Part shown: positions 9,523-16,576 of the stretch, piece by piece
Position numbering within the stretch: the first letter of the stretch is position 1
How the letters are laid out: every line of letters begins with the position of its first letter
Assembly (NCBI RefSeq): GCF_004134905.2
Contig: NZ_SDPQ02000003.1
Span: 186,001 to 250,000, forward strand
DNA: 64,000 bases
From: Aeromicrobium ginsengisoli
Lineage (GTDB): Bacteria; Actinomycetota; Actinomycetes; Propionibacteriales; Nocardioidaceae
Direction: 5' to 3'
The notes under the pieces: generated by a model
Seen by the model: the letters and a program-made list of their open reading frames with translations, nothing else
The model's database searches: none
What the model was told of the DNA's origin: nothing
Made by a program: the position numbers and the translations under genes

Positions 9523-10812
9523 TCAGCTGCCCCACGTCGGGCGGAGCGGCCAGTCGGCGTTGCCGTGGGCGTCGGTCTTGACCGCGAGCACGTGGTGCAG
9601 CTCGATCTCGTTGCGCTCGAACGCGAGCCGCGACCCGGCCATGTAGATGCCCCACACCTTGGCGCGGCCGAGGCTGACCTCGCCGAGTGCCTCGTCCCAG
9701 TTGTCGACGAGGTTGTCGCACCAGCCCTTGAGCGTCAGCGCGTAGTGCTCGCGGAGGTTCTCGACGTGGCGCACCTCGAGGCCGGCATCCTGCGCCGCCA
9801 CCGTGATGCGGCCGACGCCGGTGAGCTCACCGTCGGGGAAGACGTAGCGGTCGATGAACGCACCGGTCGACATCGTCTTGTTGTGCGGTCGGGTGATGCA
9901 GTGGTTGAGCAGTCGGCCGCCGACCTTGAGGTGGTCGTTGAGGAAGCCGAAGTAGGCCGGGTAGTTGCGCACGCCGATGTGCTCGGTGAGGCCGATCGAG
10001 CTGATCGCGTCAAAGTCGGTCTCGGTGACATCGCGATAGTCCATGAAGCGGACCTCGGCGAGGTCGTCGAGGCCCTGGCGCTTGATCTCCTCCTGCGCCC
10101 ATGTCGCCTGCTCGCGCGAGAGCGTCACGCCGATGACCTTGACGCCGTAGTGCTTCGCGGCGTGGCGGACCATGCCACCCCAGCCGCAGCCGATGTCGAG
10201 CAGGCGCTGGCCCGGCTTGAGGTCGAGCTTGCGGGCGACGAGGTCGTACTTCTCGAACTGGGCTTCCTCGAGCGTGGACTCGAGCGTCGGGTAGACCGCG
10301 CACGTGTAGGTCATCGACGGGCCGAGCACGAGCTCATAGAAGCGGTTGGAGACGTCGTAGTGGTGGTGGATCGCCTCGGCGTCGCGCTTCTTGTTGTGCC
10401 GCAGGCCCTCCATCGCCCGGCGCCACTTGGGGAGGTGCTCCTCCGGCGGCGGCGGCGGGGGCTTGAGGTTGCCGAAGCCGAGGCTGCGCACGATCTGCAC
10501 CATCTCGGCGGCCGACGGCACCTTGAACTTGAGCTGGCTCATGACCAGGACCATGGCGTCGTAGGGGTTGCCCGGGTGTACGCCCTCGAGCTCGAGGTCA
10601 CCCGAGACGTAGGCTCGGGCGAAGCCTAGGTCGCCGGGGGCGGTCATCAGGTAGGACAGTCCGCGCTCGTTGACGAGCCGCAGCTTGATGGGGGCGTCCT
10701 CGGGCCCCGCCACGCTGCCGTCGAAGGCCTCGAAGCGGAACGGCAGGCCGTCCTTCATGAGCCGGCCGAGTGCATCCGCGATCGACAGTCGTACTCCCAC
10801 GTCTGTGGTCAT
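9523..10812 (-). CDS. tmsB: SAM methyltransferase of 10-methyl fatty acid synthesis (CFA synthase family)
   Basis: 429 residues of the cyclopropane-fatty-acyl-phospholipid synthase family, with SAM motif I 'LLDIGCGWGG' at 204-213, 'HHHYDVSNRFYELVLG' near 149 and 'SIGLTEHIG'. Its gene overlaps the upstream FAD-oxidoreductase gene by ATGA. That pairing is the known tmsA/tmsB (bfaA/bfaB) arrangement. In it the methyltransferase adds a methylene to C10 of the oleoyl chain in a phospholipid and the flavoprotein reduces it to 10-methylstearate (tuberculostearic acid). The pairing, not the family alone, supports this over cyclopropanation. A proline stretch at 118-123 links the N-terminal domain to the catalytic part. 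Confidence 0.85.
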   Translation of the reverse strand: MTTDVGVRLSIADALGRLMKDGLPFRFEAFDGSVAGPEDAPIKLRLVNERGLSYLMTAPGDLGFARAYVSGDLELEGVHPGNPYDAMVLVMSQLKFKVPSAAEMVQIVRSLGFGNLKPPPPPPEEHLPKWRRAMEGLRHNKKRDAEAIHHHYDVSNRFYELVLGPSMTYTCAVYPTLESTLEEAQFEKYDLVARKLDLKPGQRLLDIGCGWGGMVRHAAKHYGVKVIGVTLSREQATWAQEEIKRQGLDDLAEVRFMDYRDVTETDFDAISSIGLTEHIGVRNYPAYFGFLNDHLKVGGRLLNHCITRPHNKTMSTGAFIDRYVFPDGELTGVGRITVAAQDAGLEVRHVENLREHYALTLKGWCDNLVDNWDEALGEVSLGRAKVWGIYMAGSRLAFERNEIELHHVLAVKTDAHGNADWPLRPTWGS

Positions 10813-12167
10813 GAGTTCCTCACCGCTTTCTCGTACAGGGTGCTCAGTCTGCCCTCGGGGTCGTATCGCCCTCGGGCGGCGGCGAGCACCTCGCCGCCAT
10901 ACATCTGCTCGAACGTCTCCTGGTCGTAGAACGCCTCGGAGTAGAGGGACTTGTGCCCGCCGAGGCTGTGCACGAAGTCCTCGATCTTGCGGTTGACCAT
11001 GCCCTCAGGGGAGCCGGCCGGCACCTCGACGGTGCCCCAGAAGCCGACGTTGACGTAGGTCTCGCCGGGCGTCAGCGGGTAGACCGGCCACGGCCGCGTC
11101 GTGCGCAGCGGGCACAGCCACACCGGGCGCATGCCGACCTCGGCGTCGAACCATTCGAGGAACTCCGGCAGCCGGTCGACCGGGACCTCGACGTCTTGAA
11201 TGACCCGCTCGCGGCCTGGCACCTTCTTGACCTTGTCGAGGACCTTGCTGAGGCCGATCTTCTCGTCGAGCCCCACCAGGCGGTGGTAGACGTCGCTGCG
11301 GCGCCACTTGGTCGGCCACACCTTGCGGACCCATGGGTTCTGCGCACCGAACGCGCCCGAGCACCAGAACCAGTCGGTGTCCCAGCGCCAGATGTAGTCG
11401 TTCATCGTGAGGGCGTCGGTCTCGCGCGTCTGGATCGACCGGTAGTAGATCTGCTGGCCCGTGTAGTCGCTGACGGTCTGGGGAATGTCCGTGAAATGGG
11501 CCAGCGTCAGGTAGATCTCGTCGGGGCTGAACGCCGTGCCGTCGAGGCCGTCGACGCGTTCGCCGTGCCACTCGCCGGTCTCGGCGATGACCTCGATCGC
11601 CTTGACCGCTGCGGCGGCGTCGGCGACCTGGACGTGGCGCAGGGTGACGAACGGCGGGACCTTCTCAAGCTTGATCCGCAGTCGCGTGGCGTAGCCGAGG
11701 CTGCCGTATGAGTTGGGGAACGCCTCGAACAGGTCGGCATGATCGCCCTCAGGTGCGGCGGTCACGACCTCGCCGGAGCCGGTGAGGATGTCCATCTCGA
11801 GCACCGACTCGTGGGGCAGCCCGCTGCGGAACGAGGTCGACTCGATGCCGAGGCCCGTCACGGCGCCCCCGAGCGTGATGGTGCGCAGCTGCGGCACGAC
11901 GTAGGGGATGAACCCGTGCGCGAGGGTCTCGGCGACGAGCTGCTCGTAGGTGCAGATGCCCTGCACATCGGCGGTCTGCGCCTCGGTGTCGATCGCGATG
12001 ACGCCGTCGAGGCCGCTCACGTCGAGGCCGGGCGAGTCGTTGCCCTGGCGCGGACGGAACAGGTTGGACGTCTTCTTGGCGAGGCGTATGCGATCTTCCG
12101 GCGCTATCCGTCCGTAGGACGCCAGCAACCGATCAACGGCTTCCCCGTGGGCCTGCCAACCTTTCAC
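10809..12167 (-). CDS. tmsA: FAD-binding oxidoreductase of 10-methyl fatty acid synthesis
   Basis: About 452 residues. The N-terminal half is a FAD_binding_4 (VAO/PCMH-type) domain with 'IAIDTEAQTADVQGICTYEQL' and the pyrophosphate-binding 'TLGGAVTGLGIES' loop. The C-terminal half carries the substrate-binding cap. The start is set at GTG 12167 because TAACCT lies 7 nt upstream, giving a leaderless mRNA; a GTG at 12197 is in frame but lies upstream of that -10 box. In tms systems this enzyme reduces the 10-methylene intermediate made by TmsB. It is the first gene of a two-gene operon with tmsB. 10-Methyl C18:0 is a typical major lipid in Aeromicrobium-type actinobacteria. Confidence 0.8.
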   Translation of the reverse strand: MKGWQAHGEAVDRLLASYGRIAPEDRIRLAKKTSNLFRPRQGNDSPGLDVSGLDGVIAIDTEAQTADVQGICTYEQLVAETLAHGFIPYVVPQLRTITLGGAVTGLGIESTSFRSGLPHESVLEMDILTGSGEVVTAAPEGDHADLFEAFPNSYGSLGYATRLRIKLEKVPPFVTLRHVQVADAAAAVKAIEVIAETGEWHGERVDGLDGTAFSPDEIYLTLAHFTDIPQTVSDYTGQQIYYRSIQTRETDALTMNDYIWRWDTDWFWCSGAFGAQNPWVRKVWPTKWRRSDVYHRLVGLDEKIGLSKVLDKVKKVPGRERVIQDVEVPVDRLPEFLEWFDAEVGMRPVWLCPLRTTRPWPVYPLTPGETYVNVGFWGTVEVPAGSPEGMVNRKIEDFVHSLGGHKSLYSEAFYDQETFEQMYGGEVLAAARGRYDPEGRLSTLYEKAVRNS

Positions 12168-12180
12168 GTGTTTCAGGTTA
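12168..12180 (-). promoter_or_regulatory. leaderless -10 element of the tmsAB operon
   Basis: TAACCT (minus strand, plus coordinates 12175-12180) sits 7 nt before the GTG at 12167, the spacing expected if transcription begins at the start codon. No Shine-Dalgarno is visible. The -35 is not convincing. Confidence 0.5.
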
Positions 12181-12215
12181 GACCTGCGCGACGACACTAC
12201 GCTTCGTAGGTCGGC

Positions 12216-12650
12216 CTAAGAGACAGCCAGGAACCGAATGGCGGCGGCGTAGCCCTCGAGACCCATGCCGACGACGACGGCTGCGGCGATGTCGCTGAGG
12301 TAGGACGTGTGGCGGAACGACTCCCGCGCGTGCACGTTGCTGAGGTGCACCTCGACGAGCGGGGCACTGAGCTGGCTCGCCGCGTCGCGCACCGCGACCG
12401 ACGTGTGGGTCCAGGCACCGGCGTTGAGGATGACCGGCGAGCCGGCGTCGGCGGCGTCGTGCAGCCAGCCGATCATCTCGGACTCGGTGTCGGTCTGGCG
12501 TACGTCGACCTCGACCCCGGACTCCTTGGCGACCTCTTCGCAGCGCGCGACCAGGTCGGCGTAGGTCGCGGTGCCGTAGACGTCGGGCTCGCGCACGCCG
12601 AGACGGCCGAGGTTGGGGCCGTTGAGGACGAGGACCGTCATCCGTGTCAC
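12216..12650 (-). CDS. aroQ: type II 3-dehydroquinate dehydratase
   Basis: 144 residues, the normal length of AroQ. It opens with the strand '[21 protein letters not shown]', whose final Tyr region forms the flexible lid, and has '[17 protein letters not shown]' plus the '[15 protein letters not shown]' block that holds the catalytic His and anion-binding residues. It converts 3-dehydroquinate to 3-dehydroshikimate in aromatic amino-acid synthesis, as a dodecamer in the cytoplasm. GTG 12650 overlaps the pirin stop as GTGA. An internal ATG at 12641 has AGAGG upstream and would remove three residues. It is a solitary aro gene here, away from other shikimate genes. Confidence 0.95.
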   Translation of the reverse strand: MTRMTVLVLNGPNLGRLGVREPDVYGTATYADLVARCEEVAKESGVEVDVRQTDTESEMIGWLHDAADAGSPVILNAGAWTHTSVAVRDAASQLSAPLVEVHLSNVHARESFRHTSYLSDIAAAVVVGMGLEGYAAAIRFLAVS

Positions 12651-13306
12651 CTCTGCAGTTGCCAGATCAGCGCGGTTGCGGCGCTGGACGCCCTCAGATC
12701 GTACTCACCCTCGTCCGTCAGCCGCGCCTCATCGCCCGCGGTGAGGGTCGCGTCGCCGAGGCTGAGCGATCCGTCGGTGACGTGGACGAGGCTGCGGCGG
12801 GCGGCGGGAACCGCGACGGACTGACCGGCTGTCAGGCGTACGACGAACAGCTCGGCTCCGGTGTGCACGTCGACGGTCGGGGTCAGCTCGCCGGGACGAA
12901 GATCGACGTCGACCTGGGCGTACTCCGGCTCAGCGTCGTGGTCCGAGCGCAGCATCATCTGCACGAACACCAGCGGCACGTCGTCCGACGCGTTCTGCTC
13001 GGAGTGCTGGACGCCGGTGCCGGCGCTCAACCGTTGCGCCGTGCCCGGCTCGATGATGCCGCGGTGTCCCGTGCCGTCCTGGTGCTGGAGAGCGCCCTCG
13101 AGCACCCACGTCACGATCTCGACATCAGCGTGGTGGTGCAGCTCGTAGCCTCGCCCCGCGTCGATGCGTTCGGTGTTGATCGCGATGAGCGGGCCGAAGC
13201 CGACGTTGTCGGGGTCGTAGTGCTGGCCGTACGAGAAGCTGTGCCACGTCGTGACCCCGTCGCCGTCGGTGCGGAAACGGTCGTCGGCGCGGCGGATCTC
13301 AGGCAT
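12647..13306 (-). CDS. pirin family protein
   Basis: 219 residues forming a bicupin. The N-terminal cupin carries metal-ligand histidines in '[24 protein letters not shown]' and '[10 protein letters not shown]', typical of pirins, and the C-terminal cupin is shorter and lacks obvious ligands. Bacterial pirins include quercetin 2,3-dioxygenase-like enzymes and redox-sensing regulators, so the biochemical role remains open. The 5' end overlaps the metallopeptidase gene by 8 bp and the 3' end overlaps aroQ, suggesting co-transcription without an obvious pathway link. Confidence 0.9.
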   Translation of the reverse strand: MPEIRRADDRFRTDGDGVTTWHSFSYGQHYDPDNVGFGPLIAINTERIDAGRGYELHHHADVEIVTWVLEGALQHQDGTGHRGIIEPGTAQRLSAGTGVQHSEQNASDDVPLVFVQMMLRSDHDAEPEYAQVDVDLRPGELTPTVDVHTGAELFVVRLTAGQSVAVPAARRSLVHVTDGSLSLGDATLTAGDEARLTDEGEYDLRASSAATALIWQLQR

Positions 13307-13649
13307 AGCCCAGCTCGTGGAGTCGGTCGTCCTCGATGCCGAAGTGGTGGGCGATCTCGTGGACGACGGTGATGCCGACCTCCTCGACGACGTCCTCTTC
13401 GGTGTCGCAGATCGCCAGCGTCGGATTCCGGTAGACGTAGATGCGGTCGGGCATGACCCCGCCGTAGGAGGTGTCGCGCTCGGTCAGCGGTATGCCGTCG
13501 TAGAAGCCCAGCAGCGTCGGGTCGTCAGCAGGGGCGTCGTCCTCGATGAACAGCACGACGTTGTCGAGCAGCGCCGCGAGCTCGGCGGGCACCGCGTCGA
13601 ACGCAGCCTCGACGAGCTCGGCGAAGCGGTCCTCGCTGACCTCGATCAT
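13299..13649 (-). CDS. zinicin-like metallopeptidase family protein
   Basis: 116 residues from the ATG at 13649, with a CAGGAT -10-like box 6 nt upstream. The C-terminal 'TVVHEIAHHFGIEDDRLHELG' contains HEIAH (HExxH) and a third ligand candidate downstream, the hallmark of the small actinobacterial 'metallopeptidase family protein' (zincin-like, MPN-unrelated). The Asp/Glu-rich N-terminal half is characteristic. Substrates for this family are not established. It is the first gene of a metallopeptidase-pirin-aroQ run and lies just 68 bp from tRNA-Glu in the opposite orientation. Confidence 0.85.
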   Translation of the reverse strand: MIEVSEDRFAELVEAAFDAVPAELAALLDNVVLFIEDDAPADDPTLLGFYDGIPLTERDTSYGGVMPDRIYVYRNPTLAICDTEEDVVEEVGITVVHEIAHHFGIEDDRLHELGYA

Positions 13650-13716
13650 GCTTCCATCCTGCCTGATGCGGTTTGGGCGGCACATCCCTCACCCACTATG
13701 CTGAACGGGTTTTCCG

Positions 13717-13792
13717 GCCCCCATCGTCTAGCGGCCTAGGACGCCGCCCTTTCACGGCGGTAGCACGGGTTCGAATCCCGTTGGGGGTGCCA
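13717..13792 (+). tRNA. tRNA-Glu(TTC)
   Basis: A full cloverleaf: acceptor GCCCCCA pairs with TGGGGGT, the anticodon arm CCGCC-CTTTCAC-GGCGG carries TTC, the T arm holds GGTTCGAATCC, and a 3' CCA is encoded. Its 3' half from 13748 is duplicated at 15706-15768, marking an integration site. Confidence 0.97.
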
Positions 13793-13810
13793 GTCTCAAA
13801 TGGCATCTGA
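13748..13810 (+). repeat. attL-like direct repeat (3' half of tRNA-Glu)
   Basis: 53 bp (13748-13800) are identical to 15706-15758. The match then continues for 9 bp after one T/C mismatch. It begins in the anticodon loop and runs 8 bp beyond the CCA, the standard geometry of a tyrosine-integrase attachment core in a tRNA gene. Confidence 0.85.
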
Positions 13811-14190
13811 CCTGCAGCGATGCCTTCCAGCAACCTGGACAACTGCTCATTTGAGTGCCCAATTGGCAACAGTTTGGCAACAGGACGTTCAGCAGGCAGC
13901 GCGGGCCACTTTCCAAGGTTCGACAAGGGAACTGACTCCCAGGGTGGAGAGCGCGACGCCTCGATGGCGGCGAGGAGTTCGACCAGTCCTGACTGGCCGG
14001 GATCTCGCCGACTGGATTTGGGGCCACCCTGCGAATCGAGCGACGGAGCATGTACCAGCACCGCAAAGGCGACGGCGTAGTCAGGCACGCACTTCTGGGC
14101 GACTGGGACATGTAGCGGAACTCGTGCAGCCACTTGCTCGTGCGGCCGGCCAGCGCAAGAATCGAGAGAAGTCCGGACGCGGACACCAAC
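13811..14190. other. islet stretch without a supportable gene
   Basis: 380 bp between attL and the lipoprotein stop. Open frames exist on both strands, but none has a clear start signal or a recognisable motif, and two of them simply read through the tRNA gene. A decayed gene tail on the minus strand (residues such as 'SNEQLSRLLEGIAAG') is possible but unproven. Confidence 0.4.
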
Positions 14191-14727
14191 TCAATCGCAG
14201 GAATCTTCGGCGAACTCCTTCTGATCAACAACTCGGACGTGGCGACCGTCGTCGTCCTCAAAACTGCCGAGCCACACTTCGGAAGGGCCTAGTTCTTGAA
14301 CGTCAGTCGCAGTGAAATAGACCCGGCCGGCCACCGTTCGTGACCCATCTTCCCGACCCTGGAATCGATACTCCTTGGTTGAGTCGAGAGCGGACAGCTG
14401 ACCTTTGACGGATTTCCAGACGCCCTTGTCAGAGTCGCCTAGCAAGTCGACGCTGGAAACGTCCTTCAATGGTTCCTTCGGCGTCCACTCGCGAGCGACT
14501 TCGTCGGAGTGCCCACCAGGGGCACTGACGTTTAGAGTGAAACGATCTGCTTTGAAGTCGCCGCACATCGAGACTACGCCGATGACCTGCCCGCTCTCGC
14601 CCGCCATAACTCCGGCCCGGCCATGCCTAGCAGGCTCCGTCGGACCAAGGAAGCATCCGGCCAAGAGCTGTAACGCGAAGGCGCCGACCGCTACTCGCGT
14701 CAGAATAAGCCGTTTCGGGATGATCAC
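14191..14727 (-). CDS. putative secreted lipoprotein in the tRNA-Glu islet
   Basis: 178 residues from GTG 14727. A basic start, a hydrophobic core 'VAVGAFALQLLAGC' and the LAGC lipobox predict export and lipidation at Cys22 or so. The mature part (about 156 residues) is acidic and rich in beta-strand patterns ('VIGVVSMCGDFKADRFTLNVSAPGG') with no family I recognise. It lies 134 bp downstream of the small HExxH gene on the same strand, inside the att-bounded islet, and shares its atypical composition. Lipoproteins in such positions are sometimes immunity or anchoring factors, but that is inference only. The start is not fixed by a clear ribosome-binding site. Confidence 0.6.
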   Translation of the reverse strand: MIIPKRLILTRVAVGAFALQLLAGCFLGPTEPARHGRAGVMAGESGQVIGVVSMCGDFKADRFTLNVSAPGGHSDEVAREWTPKEPLKDVSSVDLLGDSDKGVWKSVKGQLSALDSTKEYRFQGREDGSRTVAGRVYFTATDVQELGPSEVWLGSFEDDDGRHVRVVDQKEFAEDSCD

Positions 14728-14860
14728 TGTCAAGCCTGTCGGAGCCGTCGACTCGCCTCGACCGGGGCCGAATACGAACCGCGCCCGGGTCGCGCCACTT
14801 TTTCGACTGACTGCAGCATTCTGAGGCGACTCATTTTGTCGTCTCCAATCCTTGCCCAAT

Positions 14861-15154
14861 CTAGTGGTTGCATATTCCGTCACCCCCGTCATAGTGACCG
14901 CAATCGCGGTTCGCTTCGATCTCGTAGCCGTTGTGCTCGGGTCCACCCTCAACCAGTTCTTCGCTGAAGTAATCGACCGGGAAGGCGATTCCGAACCTGC
15001 GCCACTGCCTGACGTGCACGCCTTCGTGATAAAGCAAACCCTTGTCAGACAAAATGACGCCTACATCCTCTTTAGCTACGGAGACACTTCCGTAGGTCGC
15101 TTCGCGAACGCCCGGGTACCCCGACAACCACGGTGATGTCGTCTCATAAGCCAT
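14861..15154 (-). CDS. small HExxH protein, toxin metallopeptidase-like
   Basis: 97 residues; its ATG follows directly after the TGA of the immunity gene, so translation is probably coupled. The core reads 'GLLYHEGVHVRQWRRFG', giving HEGVH (an HExxH zinc motif), followed by 'YEIEANRDCGHYDGG' with an EA-x-x-D pattern. That layout is seen in metallopeptidase-type C-terminal domains of polymorphic (Rhs/CDI-like) toxins. There is no signal peptide or delivery domain, so this could be an orphan toxin tail, a processed effector domain or a regulator. Family membership is inferred from the motif alone. Confidence 0.55.
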   Translation of the reverse strand: MAYETTSPWLSGYPGVREATYGSVSVAKEDVGVILSDKGLLYHEGVHVRQWRRFGIAFPVDYFSEELVEGGPEHNGYEIEANRDCGHYDGGDGICNH

Positions 15155-15592
15155 TCAGCAGGAACGCGCCACCGCTTCCTTGACCGCCTGACCCACGGCA
15201 GCTGTTGTTCGGTCCTCAACGACGCGGACCTCATCCTGCATGAAATGAAATCCTTCCCGCGCGCCCATATTGCGCATCGGTGCGACCTTCAGAACGTCAT
15301 CATCATCAATACTCACATCGACCGAACGAGTCCCCTTCATGAAGGTTCCGTAATTCTTCAACTCCAGCGCATTTAGAACTGGCTTAAAGGGGCTCGTCGA
15401 CCTGTCGTAGGCCACAGTTCCTGCTGACGCTTCCAAAGCTTGAAGAACAGATTCACCGAGCCGGGTCGCTTCGGCGTCCTCGGGTAGTCGACTGAAATGC
15501 CCGTTCATTACCCAGAAGCCCGCTGGCGACATACTCGAGGAGCAGACAATGAACTCCAACTTACGTAGATATACCGCTACCACTTTGCTCAA
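15155..15592 (-). CDS. putative immunity protein (CdiI/Imm-like)
   Basis: 145 residues from TTG 15592, whose TTGA overlaps the stop of the preceding toxin-like frame. It is a soluble alpha/beta protein without signal peptide, containing 'SPAGFWVMNGHFSRLPEDA' and 'NYGTFMKGTRSVDV', a pattern I associate with contact-dependent-inhibition immunity proteins; this is a recollection of the family's look, not a search. The context is the stronger evidence: it sits immediately downstream of a C-terminal effector fragment with a 4-bp overlap, as immunity genes usually do. It would protect the cell by binding the cognate toxin domain in the cytoplasm. Confidence 0.6.
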   Translation of the reverse strand: MSKVVAVYLRKLEFIVCSSSMSPAGFWVMNGHFSRLPEDAEATRLGESVLQALEASAGTVAYDRSTSPFKPVLNALELKNYGTFMKGTRSVDVSIDDDDVLKVAPMRNMGAREGFHFMQDEVRVVEDRTTAAVGQAVKEAVARSC

Positions 15593-15709
15593 TCGAACTC
15601 AACCGTCCTCACCACTACGTCTACAGACTTGCCGTAATCAATGATGCCTGTCTGGCCCCCAGGCTTTGGTCCACTTGTTGTGGAGCTCCTGGTTGGTCGA
15701 GAGGTCCTT
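15589..15709 (-). pseudogene. C-terminal remnant of a toxin-like gene, frameshifted
   Basis: Minus-strand translation from the attR edge reads DLSTNQELHNKWTKAWG. After the run of five G at 15656-15660 it must shift frame by one base to continue as GQTGIIDYGKSVDVVVRTV and EFD, then a stop. Both halves look coding, and the total length is one base short of a whole codon number, so a single G deletion in the run is the simplest explanation. The stop overlaps the immunity start as TTGA. Upstream, the frame is cut by a TGA at 15710-15712 in the att core. The rest of the gene is gone. Confidence 0.5.
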
Positions 15710-15768
15710 TCACGGCGGTAGCACGGGTTCGAATCCCGTTGGGGGTGCCAGTCTCAAACGGCATCTGA
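15706..15768 (+). repeat. attR-like direct repeat of tRNA-Glu 3' half
   Basis: 15706-15758 is identical to 13748-13800 inside tRNA-Glu, then diverges by one base and matches nine more. It lacks the acceptor and D arm, so it is not a functional tRNA. Confidence 0.85.
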
Positions 15769-15916
15769 TGGTTGGACCTCGAGCTCCATCCGCTGGTTGA
15801 AGTGCGCGGGCCGCCCGCAGCCGCAGCCTAGAAACCGCCGACGACTGCTGCGCCCGGCGCAGCCATTGCGGCTCACGCTGATCGCCCTTCGCGAATAGTC
15901 GCATCGTCGTGCCCTC

Positions 15917-16162
15917 TTGCCGACCCGTTCGCTTTACATATACGGCGACACGATCCTGGACGCAGCGATGCAGCAAGGCATCGACCCGCCCTACTCCTGC
16001 GCCGGCGGCGCCTGCGGCACGTGCCGCGCCAAGGTCCTTCTCGGCCAAGCTGTCATGGACCAGAACCACGTCCTCAGCGACGAGGAGATCGGCACCGGAT
16101 ACATCCTCACCTGCCAGGCGCACCCGGTCAGCGAGGAGCTCCGGCTCGACTACGACGCCTGA
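15917..16162 (+). pseudogene. orphan C-terminal [2Fe-2S] ferredoxin domain of PaaE
   Basis: The frame encodes only a plant-type ferredoxin domain. It contains CAGGACGTC with the C-x4-C-x2-C cluster spacing, a fourth Cys in 'YILTCQAHP' about 30 residues later, and the terminal 'LDYDA' typical of the reductase subunit (PaaE/PaaK) of phenylacetyl-CoA epoxidase. The FAD and NAD domains that normally precede it (about 270 residues) are absent, and an in-frame stop lies at 15896. There is no convincing start (TTG 15917). It begins about 150 bp right of attR, so a deletion linked to islet insertion or excision probably removed the rest of the paa gene. A functional mini-ferredoxin is the alternative. 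Confidence 0.65.
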
Positions 16163-16192
16163 GTTCCCGGCCGGTCCGCACCACGAGGCGGC

Positions 16193-16483
16193 TCAGCTCT
16201 CGTGCCCGAGAGCTCGCTCGGCGGCCTCGCGCATCGTGAGGCCGTGATCGGCAGCGTCCTGGATGAGCAGGTTGCGAGCATCGTCGACGGACAACCCCCG
16301 CGCATCGACAAGGAGCCCGATCGCCTGCTCGACCAGCGCGTCGGACTCGACGTCGTGCGCAGACCGGGTCGGCCGGCCCACGCGCCCGAGCAGGCGGCGG
16401 CCGGCGATCCCACCCAGCCGAGCGCTCCGCTCGAGCTTGGTCACCGGGTCCTCGTACCTGAGCTTGCGGCGCTTCTTCGCCAT
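16193..16483 (-). CDS. ANTAR domain protein
   Basis: 96 residues from ATG 16483, chosen because GAGGG lies 8 nt upstream. The basic N-terminus (MAKKRRKLRYED) is followed by an ANTAR fold: 'VEQAIGLLVDARGLSVDDARNLLIQDAADHGLTMREAAERAL', with the conserved helix-breaking Gly and the terminal amphipathic helix. ANTAR domains bind paired RNA hexaloops in 5' leaders and act as antiterminators. No GAF, response-regulator or other sensor domain is attached, so its activity would need another input, or it works constitutively. Target hairpins are not evident nearby. Confidence 0.8.
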   Translation of the reverse strand: MAKKRRKLRYEDPVTKLERSARLGGIAGRRLLGRVGRPTRSAHDVESDALVEQAIGLLVDARGLSVDDARNLLIQDAADHGLTMREAAERALGHES

Positions 16484-16576
16484 CGTTCGATCCCTCACGT
16501 TGCCGCCGTGAACTGAGCCCCACCAGCAACCTAGAACGACGCTTCACCACTCCACAAGGCCCTTCGGGATGACAGG

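Larger units (their letters stand above)
13748..15768. mobile_element. tRNA-Glu-inserted islet, about 2 kb, without integrase
   Basis: The segment is bounded by 53-bp perfect direct repeats of the tRNA-Glu 3' end. Its inner DNA is visibly less GC-biased and uses rarer codons (AAA, ATA, TTA-type) than the flanks. It contains, all on the minus strand, a toxin C-terminal remnant, a putative immunity gene, a small HExxH gene and a lipoprotein gene. No recombinase, phage or plasmid gene is present, so it is either a relic or a minimal element mobilised in trans. The boundary repeats make past site-specific integration well supported; present mobility is unknown. Confidence 0.75.

Noticed and set aside
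13752..14261. A 169-codon minus-strand frame ending 'APPTGFEPVLPP'
   Set aside because: The tail is a translation of the tRNA-Glu T arm and acceptor, a common artefact; no independent evidence for a gene.
13800..15700. An integrase or transposase in the tRNA islet
   Set aside because: No frame shows the R-H-R-Y residues of a tyrosine recombinase or DDE/serine recombinase motifs.
15710..16123. A 137-codon minus-strand frame ending in the same tRNA-like peptide
   Set aside because: It reads through the attR tRNA fragment and is antisense to the PaaE-like ferredoxin domain.
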